Source: a bacterium
GTDB lineage: Bacteria; Patescibacteriota; Minisyncoccia; Minisyncoccales; JAGMAB01
Length of the DNA stretch: 17,913 nt
Direction of reading: 5' to 3'
NCBI GenBank assembly: GCA_030643665.1
Contig: DAOWKS010000047.1
Location: forward strand, 1 to 17,913
Shown piece after piece: positions 1 through 6,294 of this stretch (positions within the stretch are counted from its first letter, which is position 1; the number at the start of each line of letters is the position of its first letter). Under the pieces are notes generated by a model. It was not told where the DNA came from. It saw only the letters and a list, made by a program, of their open reading frames with translations, and made no database searches. Both the position numbers and the translations under genes were made by a program.

Positions 1-2
1 GT

Positions 3-80
3 CCTCATATAGAATGTCCTGAAAAATTGTGTGAAATAATTTTAGATTTTTTAAAAGGACAAAAGTATCGTGCTACGTAG
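3..80 (+). CDS. C-terminal fragment of a probable alpha/beta hydrolase
   Basis: An open frame enters from the left edge (frame starting at base 3) and ends at a TAG at 78-80, giving 25 residues. It starts Pro-His-Ile-Glu-x-Pro followed by an amphipathic helix with Ile-Ile-Leu-Asp-Phe-Leu. This matches the usual end of alpha/beta hydrolases, where the catalytic-triad His sits in a G-H-x-P-x-x-E-x-P context just before the last helix. That reading is from family knowledge; the rest of the gene lies outside the window, so substrate and length are unknown. The last eight or so codons and the stop lie inside a long perfect palindrome, so the present C-terminus (Gly-Gln-Lys-Tyr-Arg-Ala-Thr) may have been created by that element. 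Confidence 0.5.
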   Translation, partial: PHIECPEKLCEIILDFLKGQKYRAT

Positions 81-100
81 CACGATACTTTTGTCCTTTT
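53..100. repeat. 48-bp perfect palindrome, also likely terminator
   Basis: The two 24-base arms 53-76 and 77-100 are exact reverse complements with no spacer; the centre is GTGCTACGTAGCAC. In RNA it would fold into a stem of about 22 bp with an ACGU loop, followed by five U (97-101), which fits an intrinsic terminator for the upstream gene. It overlaps the last codons and stop of that gene and ends 7 bases before the start of the Mur ligase. Both flanks carry A/T runs, so it could act in either direction. The length and absence of any mismatch are unusual for a plain terminator. Confidence 0.85.
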
Positions 101-107
101 TGTAATT

Positions 108-1610
108 ATGGTTTTTTTAATTTATTTAATTCTCATTTTTTGGTTTATTAGAACTGCAAAAGCGATTTTGTTCTGGCTTTATCTTTGGCAGTTGAAAGAA
201 TATCATCTGGGCAGATTTTTAGCTCATTTTTCTACTGAAAAAGGAAAGCAGATTTTCTTTAACAAACTCTTTTTTCTAAAAATCTTTGTTTTTCTTCCTA
301 TTTTTGTCTTTCATTTCGCCTGGGATAAGTTTCCTGATATGTTTATGGATGTTTTTTTTATTTTTGTTGGTCTGATTTTATTCTTTTTATATTTTTTTGA
401 GTCAATAAAAGCTTTTAAAGATTTTTTTCAAGGAAAATTAAAAAAACCGATTTTAACCAAAAAAACCATATTTTTAATTTCAATAAGTTTTATTCTTGTT
501 TTTTTATTTTTCTTGCGCTTGCTGATTGCCAATATAGATGTTTTTTACGAGATGCTGGCGTTTGATATTTTTGTTCCATTAATTGTTTCTTTTATTGTTT
601 TTTCTTTTCAGCCATTAACTGCTTTAATTAAAAATCAAATTATTCAAAAAGCCAAGAAAAAAAGAGAAAAATTTAAGAATTTATTAGTAATCGGCATTAC
701 CGGCAGTTATGGCAAGACCTCAACCAAAGAAATTTTATACACTATTTTATCTGAAAAATTTAATGTTTTAAAAACCAAAGAGCATCAAAATTCAGAAATC
801 GGGGTTTCCCAGTGTATTTTAGATGACCTTAGACCAGAACATCAGATTTTTATCTGTGAAATGGGAGCTTACAATAGGGGAGGGATTAAACTGCTTTGCG
901 ATATTGTTAAACCAAAAATCGGAATTTTAACCGGAATAAATGAACAGCATATGGCAACTTTCGGAACGCAGGAAAACATTATTAAGACAAAATATGAGTT
1001 AATTGAGAGTTTGCCAGCAGACGGGGTTGCATTTTTTAACGCCAAGAATAAATATTGTTTAGAACTTTTTCAAAAAACCAAAATCAAGAAATTTCTCTAT
1101 GGAAAAGAAACTGATTCAGCTGATTCAGAGAATATTGCCGGAGCCGTAGAGGTGGCTAAAGAATTAGGAATGAGCGAGGAGGAAATTGCTTATACCAAGA
1201 AGAAAATTAAACCTTGTCTGCAAATTGAAAAAGGAATAAACAACTTGAATATAATAAATTCTACTTATTCAGCAAATCCTAATAGTGTGATTGCTCATTT
1301 GGATTATTTAAAAACCTGGTCAGGAAAAAAAGTAATTATTATGCCTTGTTTAATTGAATTAGGAAAAGCGTCTAAAGAGGTTCATCAAAGAATCGGCAAA
1401 AAAATAGCAGAGGTTTGCGATTTGGCAATTATCACAACAAAAGAATGTTTTGAAGATATTAAAATCGAAGCGAGGTCGGGTTTCTGTAAAACTTTATTTT
1501 TAGAAGATCCAAGAAAGATTTTTGAGAAAATTAAAGATTTTAATCATTCAGATGATATAATACTTTTAGAAGGAAGATTATCAAAAGAAATTTTATCTTT
1601 TTTAATATGA
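108..1610 (+). CDS. Membrane-anchored Mur ligase family protein (MurF-like)
   Basis: This 500-residue protein combines a hydrophobic N-terminal part (residues 1 to about 175, with several predicted membrane segments around 3-25, 53-70, 82-98, 119-140 and 150-168) with a Mur ligase core. The ATP-binding P-loop is visible at 196-204 (GITGSYGKT). It is followed by the family's EMGAYNRGGI stretch (251-260), the GINEQHMATFG stretch around His281, and an Asn-Ser-Thr-Tyr-Ser-Ala-Asn-Pro region resembling the substrate-binding part of MurF. Mur ligases add amino acids or D-Ala-D-Ala to UDP-MurNAc peptides with ATP. The normal soluble N-terminal UDP-substrate domain appears to be replaced by the membrane region. 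MurF-like activity is an inference; it could use a lipid-linked or other substrate. It overlaps the next gene by ATGA. The start is the first ATG after the palindrome; no clear ribosome site is seen. Confidence 0.85.
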   Translation: MVFLIYLILIFWFIRTAKAILFWLYLWQLKEYHLGRFLAHFSTEKGKQIFFNKLFFLKIFVFLPIFVFHFAWDKFPDMFMDVFFIFVGLILFFLYFFESIKAFKDFFQGKLKKPILTKKTIFLISISFILVFLFFLRLLIANIDVFYEMLAFDIFVPLIVSFIVFSFQPLTALIKNQIIQKAKKKREKFKNLLVIGITGSYGKTSTKEILYTILSEKFNVLKTKEHQNSEIGVSQCILDDLRPEHQIFICEMGAYNRGGIKLLCDIVKPKIGILTGINEQHMATFGTQENIIKTKYELIESLPADGVAFFNAKNKYCLELFQKTKIKKFLYGKETDSADSENIAGAVEVAKELGMSEEEIAYTKKKIKPCLQIEKGINNLNIINSTYSANPNSVIAHLDYLKTWSGKKVIIMPCLIELGKASKEVHQRIGKKIAEVCDLAIITTKECFEDIKIEARSGFCKTLFLEDPRKIFEKIKDFNHSDDIILLEGRLSKEILSFLI

Positions 1611-2881
1611 GTTTTTTTTCAAAACCAATTACAATATCTTTATCGCCGAATGTTGAAAAAGACGATATTATTTTAGCGTTGAAATTGATTTTTCAACCCT
1701 GGAAATGGAAACGGAAACACTACGAGAAATGTTCTCGTAGTGTTGAATTAGAGGATGAGTTTAAAAATTATCTGGGCGTAAAATATTCTTTTGCTTTTAA
1801 CAGCGGACGTTCTGCCTATTTAGCGATTTTGAATTCTTTAGAATTAGAAAAAGATACACAGATTTTACTTCAGGCATATACCTGTAATGCAGCGGTAAAT
1901 CCAATAATTTGGAGCGGTTTTAAACCGGTTTTTGTAGATATTGATGAAACTTTGAATTTAAATCCTGAAGATTTACAAAAGAAAATCAGCCCGGAAACCA
2001 AAGTAATGATAATTCAGCATACTTTTGGCAATCCAGCAAAAATTGATGAAATTTCAAAAATTGCTAAAGAAAATAATCTAACTTTAATTGAGGATTGCGC
2101 TCATTCGTTGGGAGCGCAGTATCACGGACAAAAAGTCGGCGCATTTGGAAAAGCCGCATTTTTCAGTTTTTCCAGAGATAAGGTAATATCTTCCGTATTT
2201 GGAGGTATGGCTGTAACTAACGATGATGAGGTGGCTAAAAAAATTAAGGATATTCAAGAAAAATGCGACGAGCCCTCTAATTTTTGGATTTTTCAGCAAC
2301 TTTTACACCCGATTTTAGTAAATTATTTGATTTTACCTTTTTATGGATTTTTTGGATTGGGAAAATGGATATTAATCGGGTTTCAAAAATTAAAAATTTT
2401 ATCCAAAGCAATTCACAAAATTGAAAAACAAGGCAGAAAACCGGGTTATTTTTCCAAAAAAATGCCAGATGCATTGGCTATTTTGGCTCTAAATCAATTC
2501 AGAAAATTAGAAAGATTTAATAAGCACCGTAAAGAAATCGCTGAATTTTATTATCAAAACCTAAAAGGATTAGGTTTTATTTTGCCTGAGAAAAATGAAA
2601 ATGCCGAGCCGATTTTTATGAGATATTCTGTATTACTTCCGAATTATTTGGATTCAGATTTGATTTTGAAAAAAGCCAGGCAGCAAAATATCCTTTTAGA
2701 CGACGGTTGGCGAAAAACACCTATTGTTCCTCCTGACACTAATTTAGAAAAAATGAAATATATTTCTGGCAGTTGTCCTCAAGCCGAAAAAACAGCCAAG
2801 CAGATAGTAAATTTACCAACCCACATTAATATCTTTAAAGAACACGCCCAAAAAATTGTAAATTTTCTAAAAAAGTTTTGA
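1607..2881 (+). CDS. DegT/DnrJ/EryC1-type PLP aminotransferase
   Basis: A 424-residue fold-type I aminotransferase of the sugar aminotransferase (DegT/DnrJ/EryC1/ArnB-like) family. Visible landmarks are FNSGRSA (64-70) for cofactor phosphate binding, Asp163 in LIEDCAHSLGA that contacts the PLP ring, and the probable Schiff-base Lys192 in SFSRDKVISS. Such enzymes usually transfer an amino group to a nucleotide-linked keto-sugar for surface polysaccharide or glycan synthesis; the exact substrate cannot be read from sequence. The start codon overlaps the Mur ligase stop (ATGA), suggesting translational coupling, and the M20 gene follows after 9 bases. Residues 38-45 (HYEKCSRS) are encoded by an exact inverted repeat at 1716-1744 that also occurs inside pyrG. 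It lies in the segment joining the N-terminal PWKWK region to the LEDEF helix, outside the catalytic landmarks. Confidence 0.88.
   Translation: MSFFSKPITISLSPNVEKDDIILALKLIFQPWKWKRKHYEKCSRSVELEDEFKNYLGVKYSFAFNSGRSAYLAILNSLELEKDTQILLQAYTCNAAVNPIIWSGFKPVFVDIDETLNLNPEDLQKKISPETKVMIIQHTFGNPAKIDEISKIAKENNLTLIEDCAHSLGAQYHGQKVGAFGKAAFFSFSRDKVISSVFGGMAVTNDDEVAKKIKDIQEKCDEPSNFWIFQQLLHPILVNYLILPFYGFFGLGKWILIGFQKLKILSKAIHKIEKQGRKPGYFSKKMPDALAILALNQFRKLERFNKHRKEIAEFYYQNLKGLGFILPEKNENAEPIFMRYSVLLPNYLDSDLILKKARQQNILLDDGWRKTPIVPPDTNLEKMKYISGSCPQAEKTAKQIVNLPTHINIFKEHAQKIVNFLKKF
1716..1744. repeat. In-frame palindromic element, copy 1
   Basis: The arms AACACTACGAGAA (1716-1728) and TTCTCGTAGTGTT (1732-1744) are exact reverse complements separated by a 3-base loop ATG. 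The element lies inside the aminotransferase gene and is read as His-Tyr-Glu-Lys-Cys-Ser-Arg-Ser-Val. The same arms, with a different loop, occur at 16783-16808 in pyrG in the same reading frame. Use of CAC and TAC codons, in a window where CAT and TAT are common, fits an origin other than ordinary codon drift. Confidence 0.85.
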
Positions 2882-2890
2882 TGTAAAAAT

Positions 2891-4036
2891 ATGGAAAAAG
2901 CAACTAAAGAAATTGTAAGATTTGTCCAAGAATTGGTTAGAATTCCTTCTCAAAATGGGATAAATCCAGAAAAAGCTCTTGCTAAATTTATTTTTGAGAA
3001 ACTAAAAGGTTTTGGATTTTCACCAAAGATGATTGGTTCAAAAACCCGTCCCTCAGTGGTTTGTTTTCTAAAAAAGCCAAAGGCAAAAAAGACAATTTGG
3101 TTGGAAAGTCATATTGATACCGTTCCAACAGGCCGGCTTTCGCAATGGAAATATCCTCCTTTTCAAGGAAAAATTTTAGGAGAAAAAATGTATGGCAGGG
3201 GAGTGGCTGATTCTAAAATAGGCATTAGTATTTTTTCTTATTTAGCCAAGGAGTTTTATGAGAATCCTCAATTTCAAGGAAATATATTTTTAGGTTTTGA
3301 TGCTGATGAGGAAAGCGGAAATTTTACTGGTTTTAAACAAATTTTAAAACAAGCCCCCAAATCCGACGTCCTTATTTTAGGTTATCAGGGTAGAAGGAAA
3401 ATTTATATTGGAGCCAGAGGTTGGCTGCGGTTTAGATTAATTACTTTAGGAAAAGCGGCTCATACCGGCAGCAGAAAAAAAGTTATCAATGCTATTCATA
3501 AAATGCAAAAGGCAATAATTTATATTTTAGATTTGCCCTTTTTAAGGCAAAAAGAAAGATTTTTTGAGTACGGCGCTTCATTAAATGTTTCTTTAATTAA
3601 AGGAGGTAGAGTAATCAATGTTGTTCCGGATAAATGCGAGGCAATAATTGATGTAAGGATTTTGCCTTCTCAAGAACCAAAAATGATTTTGAAAGAAATT
3701 AAAGCGAAATTAAGAGAAATTAAAAGAAAGGATAAAGAATTTAATTTCAAAATTGAACTTCTTCAGACCAAAAATGCTTTTTTAACCAACCCAAACCATG
3801 CTTTTTTGAAAATTTTAAAGAAAAATGCTGAAAAAGTTCTTAAGAGAAAATTAGATTTTTCAGCTGCCGGCGGAGGGAGCCATGGAAATTTAATTGGTAA
3901 AAAAATTGCTGTTTTAAATTCTTTTGGTTGTAAAAAAGGCAATGTTCATGCTCCGAATGAGTGGATTGATATTTCAGATATTCCCAAAATTTTTGAAATT
4001 TACCAAAAGTCGTTAGTTGAATTTATAAAAAAATAA
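2891..4036 (+). CDS. M20 family zinc metallopeptidase (ArgE/DapE/CPG2-like)
   Basis: A 381-residue M20-type peptidase or deacylase. The metal-site motifs are ordered as expected: His74 and Asp76 in ESHIDTVP, bridging Asp107 in GRGVADSKIG, the catalytic/metal Glu140-Glu141 pair in DADEESG, a dimerisation (lid) domain around 178-295 with KAAHTGSR, and the C-terminal metal His353 in GNVHAPNEW. The family hydrolyses amide bonds in small peptides or N-acyl amino acids, such as succinyl-diaminopimelate or acetylornithine; the substrate here is unknown. At the place where DapE/ArgE usually have a metal-binding Glu (GEPT), this protein has GYQG (Tyr165), so the second metal site may differ. It lies 9 bases behind the aminotransferase and is probably cotranscribed with it. 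It is convergent with the small minus-strand gene. Confidence 0.88.
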   Translation: MEKATKEIVRFVQELVRIPSQNGINPEKALAKFIFEKLKGFGFSPKMIGSKTRPSVVCFLKKPKAKKTIWLESHIDTVPTGRLSQWKYPPFQGKILGEKMYGRGVADSKIGISIFSYLAKEFYENPQFQGNIFLGFDADEESGNFTGFKQILKQAPKSDVLILGYQGRRKIYIGARGWLRFRLITLGKAAHTGSRKKVINAIHKMQKAIIYILDLPFLRQKERFFEYGASLNVSLIKGGRVINVVPDKCEAIIDVRILPSQEPKMILKEIKAKLREIKRKDKEFNFKIELLQTKNAFLTNPNHAFLKILKKNAEKVLKRKLDFSAAGGGSHGNLIGKKIAVLNSFGCKKGNVHAPNEWIDISDIPKIFEIYQKSLVEFIKK

Positions 4037-4046
4037 AAATAAAAAA

Positions 4047-4087
4047 AGTGCCGAATTTCTTTTTTTAGAATTTAAGAAATTGACACT
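4047..4087 (-). terminator. Intrinsic terminator of the small minus-strand gene
   Basis: An imperfect hairpin (arms 4047-4061 and 4074-4087, one mismatch and one bulge, loop of 12) lies between two convergent genes. Read on the minus strand, it is followed by a run of T (complement of 4036-4047), as expected of an intrinsic terminator for the gene at 4105-4347. On the plus strand there is no T run directly behind it, so its action on the M20 transcript would be weaker. Confidence 0.7.
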
Positions 4088-4104
4088 ATCAAAAATTTTA
4101 TATT

Positions 4105-4347
4105 TTATGATGATTCAGTGGTTATTAGATATGTGTCGTGCATGGTTCCATCGAATTCTTCCTGTGGTGCTTCTAATATAGAAATAATCTTTTCTGCAAG
4201 AATTATTTCTATCGTTTTGCGGTAACCCACTAGTCCCAGTGGTACATATGTATCTCTTCCATATTTTGTATCTAGAGATTTACCATCCTTTGTTTTGAGG
4301 ATGGCCATGCCTTTACCAATAGATATTGCTTTATATTCTTTTCTCAC
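4105..4347 (-). CDS. Small protein of unknown function
   Basis: An 80-residue frame starting with GTG (an in-frame TAA lies directly upstream, and GGGGTG about 8 bases before the start could be a weak ribosome site). I do not recognise the family. The product is soluble-looking, without membrane segments or cysteines, with a Gly/Lys-rich N-terminal part (SIGKGMAILKTKDGK), a likely helix around TIEIILAEKIISILEAP, and an acidic end. It sits alone on the minus strand between plus-strand envelope genes, with a terminator behind it. It uses CTC, CTA, ACC and GTA codons more than its neighbours, which could mean separate origin. An inverted repeat with 11-base arms lies inside it (4178-4212). The frame is supported by length, terminator and start context, but a noncoding structured RNA on this strand cannot be excluded. 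Confidence 0.55.
   Translation of the reverse strand: MRKEYKAISIGKGMAILKTKDGKSLDTKYGRDTYVPLGLVGYRKTIEIILAEKIISILEAPQEEFDGTMHDTYLITTESS
4178..4212. repeat. Inverted repeat inside the small gene
   Basis: The arms ATAGAAATAAT (4178-4188) and ATTATTTCTAT (4202-4212) are exact reverse complements. Pairing continues inward as CTT with AAG if one A (4201) is bulged, leaving a 6-base loop. It encodes the symmetric-looking helix residues IEIILAEKIISI on the minus strand. Confidence 0.7.
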
Positions 4348-4375
4348 TTTTTACACCCCATATTTAATTTTCAGG

Positions 4376-4399
4376 GAAGCGGATATAAGAATCCGCTTC
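4376..4399. repeat. Inverted repeat in the divergent spacer
   Basis: GAAGCGGAT (4376-4384) and ATCCGCTTC (4391-4399) form a perfect 9-bp inverted repeat around a 6-base loop, between the divergent starts of the small gene (4347) and the Fem-like gene (4427). It has no T run and lies just upstream of a TATAAT box at 4410-4415, so an operator or a structured leader is more likely than a terminator. Confidence 0.65.
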
Positions 4400-4409
4400 T
4401 GACTATAAC

Positions 4410-4415
4410 TATAAT
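4410..4415 (+). promoter_or_regulatory. Likely -10 box of the femX-like/ftsQ unit
   Basis: A perfect TATAAT lies 11 bases before the ATG at 4427, so the transcript would have a leader of only about 5 bases or none. No good TTGACA-like -35 is seen at the right distance; that position falls in the inverted repeat 4376-4399. Confidence 0.5.
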
Positions 4416-4426
4416 AAAACTATATC

Positions 4427-5479
4427 ATGTTGAACGAAAATTGTCAACTAAAAATTAAAGAAATAACTCAAAAACAGGTTTGGGAGGGTTTTCTTTTAGA
4501 GTGTGAAGAGAAGACATTCTTGGATTCTTGGAATTGGGGAGAATTTCAAAAGAAAATGGGATCCGCCTCTGGTAAAAAGATTTGGCGGTTGGGGATTTAC
4601 GAAAATAAGATTTTGCTGTCAGTAGTTTTGATAATTAAAATTAAGGCAAGGAGGGGAAGTTTTTTGTTTGTGCCACACGGGCCAAATATCAAAAATCCCA
4701 ATGACCAAATTTTAGAAATTTTATTAAAGGAATTAAAGAGAATTGCGAGAGAAGAAAAATGTAGTTTTATTAGAATTGCTCCGATTTGGCAGAGGAATGA
4801 AGGAAATATCAAAATTTTTAAAGATTTGGGATTTAGGCAAGCGCCAATTCATATGCATCCGGAAGCCAGTTGGAAATTAGCTCTTAAACCATCAGAAGAA
4901 AAGCTTTTAATGGATATGAGAAAAACAACAAGATATTTAATTCGGCAGGCGCAAAAGAATAAGGATATAGAGATTTTCCAAAGCAAAAAAATAGAAGACC
5001 TAAATATTTTTAATAATCTTAATCAAGAAGTGGCTCAGCATCAACACTTTGTTCCTTTTTCTTATACTTACTTAAAGAATGAATTTTTGGCTTTTCTGCC
5101 GGATAATCAGATTTCCTTGTTTTTGGGTAAGTACAAAGGTGAGGTAATAGCAGCCGCTTTTGTGCTTTTTTGGTCAAAAATTGGTTTTTATCACCATGCC
5201 GCGCTTTCTTTAAAATTTCATAAAATTCCGGTTGCTTATTTATTGCAGTGGGAGGCAATAAAAGAGGCAAAAAAGAGAGGGTGTATTTTATACGATTTTT
5301 GGGGATATGTTGACCCTTTTCAGAACCCGAAACACCCATGGGCCGGGCCAACTCTGTTCAAAATGGGTTTTGGCGGCTATAAAAAAGAATATGTGAAAAC
5401 CCAGGACTTGGTTTTGTCGCCAAAATACTGGTTAAATTTTGTAGTTGAGAAATTGAGAAAAAAGAAAAGAGGTCTTTAA
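4427..5479 (+). CDS. FemAB/FemX-like aminoacyl (peptidyl) transferase
   Basis: A 350-residue protein of the FemABX/BacitracinFem group, which has two GNAT-like subdomains and usually adds amino acids from aminoacyl-tRNA to the peptidoglycan stem peptide. Recognisable stretches are LDSWNWGEFQKKMG (32-45), FVPHGPNIK (81-89), the middle signature RKTTRYLIRQAQK (165-177), and the C-terminal block YDFWGYVDPFQNPKHPWAGPTLFKMGFGG whose parts lie between 289 and 317. Length is normal for the family. The first ATG after a TATAAT box was chosen as start. It lies 18 bases ahead of ftsQ, which supports a cell-wall role; it may make the interpeptide bridge for the peptidoglycan built by the upstream Mur-type enzyme. 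Acceptor and amino acid are unknown; another N-acyltransferase role is possible. Confidence 0.85.
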   Translation: MLNENCQLKIKEITQKQVWEGFLLECEEKTFLDSWNWGEFQKKMGSASGKKIWRLGIYENKILLSVVLIIKIKARRGSFLFVPHGPNIKNPNDQILEILLKELKRIAREEKCSFIRIAPIWQRNEGNIKIFKDLGFRQAPIHMHPEASWKLALKPSEEKLLMDMRKTTRYLIRQAQKNKDIEIFQSKKIEDLNIFNNLNQEVAQHQHFVPFSYTYLKNEFLAFLPDNQISLFLGKYKGEVIAAAFVLFWSKIGFYHHAALSLKFHKIPVAYLLQWEAIKEAKKRGCILYDFWGYVDPFQNPKHPWAGPTLFKMGFGGYKKEYVKTQDLVLSPKYWLNFVVEKLRKKKRGL

Positions 5480-5497
5480 AAAGAAAAAAAGAGGGTT

Positions 5498-6292
5498 ATG
5501 AAAAAATATTTTAGAAAACCTTACAAAATAAAGAGAAAGAAATCTATATTCAAAAATAGGTTTTTTTGGCTCGGGATTTTGGTTTTATTTGTTTTTACTG
5601 GAATTTTTTATTTAGTTTGTTTTTGTTCTTTTTTCCAAGTAGAAAAGATTTTTGTTTCTGGAGAAAAAAAAGTTTCTAAAGAAAAAATTAAAATTAAAAT
5701 TGAACAAGGATTAGAAAACAAAATACTGTTTTTGAAAACAAAAAGTATATTTTTAGTTAATTTAAATAAAATTAGAGAGGATATTTTAAATAATTTTCCC
5801 CGACTGGGTGAAGTTGAAATAAAGAGAGTATTTCCTGATGTCTTGAATATTGTTGTCGTAGAGAGATTAAGTTTGGCTAAGTGGTGCCAAGAAGAGCAAT
5901 GTTTTTTACTTGATAATGAAGGGGTAATTTTTGAGGAAACCCCATTAGAAACAGATTTAATTAAAATTGTAGATAAAAAGAATACAGTTTCTTTTGCTTT
6001 AAGAGAAAGGGTAATTGAAAAAGATTATTTTGAGACAATTTTTAAAATTAAAAATAAATTATTAGATGAACTTAAAATTGAAGCAAAAGAGTTTATTGTT
6101 TTTACTGAACATTTAAATATAAAAACTACTGAGGGTTGGGAAATTTATTTTAATCCTAAAGGAAATATAGATTGGCAATTAACTAAACTTAAGGCAGTTT
6201 TAGAAGAAGAAATCCCTTTAGAGAAAACAAAGGATTTAGAACATATTGATTTAAGGTTTGGCAATTTCGCTCCTTACAAATACCGGGATTAG
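5498..6292 (+). CDS. ftsQ: Cell division protein FtsQ
   Basis: A 264-residue bitopic membrane protein with a basic cytoplasmic tail (residues 1-21), one membrane segment (about 22-46), a POTRA domain (about 48-120; FQVEKIFVSG at its start and FPDVLNIVVVERLSLAKW at its end) and an extracytoplasmic beta domain. It ends with the family pattern I-D-L-R-F-G-N followed by a short basic tail. FtsQ (DivIB in Gram-positives) links FtsB/FtsL to the septal peptidoglycan synthase during division. AGAGGG just ahead of the ATG is one of the better ribosome sites in the window. Its stop is only 2 bases from the stop of the convergent glycosyltransferase, with no room for a dedicated terminator. Usual neighbours such as murC/ddl or ftsA/ftsZ are not in the window. 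Confidence 0.88.
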   Translation: MKKYFRKPYKIKRKKSIFKNRFFWLGILVLFVFTGIFYLVCFCSFFQVEKIFVSGEKKVSKEKIKIKIEQGLENKILFLKTKSIFLVNLNKIREDILNNFPRLGEVEIKRVFPDVLNIVVVERLSLAKWCQEEQCFLLDNEGVIFEETPLETDLIKIVDKKNTVSFALRERVIEKDYFETIFKIKNKLLDELKIEAKEFIVFTEHLNIKTTEGWEIYFNPKGNIDWQLTKLKAVLEEEIPLEKTKDLEHIDLRFGNFAPYKYRD

Positions 6293-6294
6293 TA

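Noticed and set aside
1110..1128. CTGATTCAG repeated in tandem inside the Mur ligase gene
   Set aside because: Only two short copies are present, they encode an ordinary loop, and no other copies were noticed.
5019..5351. 110-codon minus-strand frame inside the Fem-like gene
   Set aside because: It lies wholly antisense to a well-supported gene and has no recognisable domain or start context.
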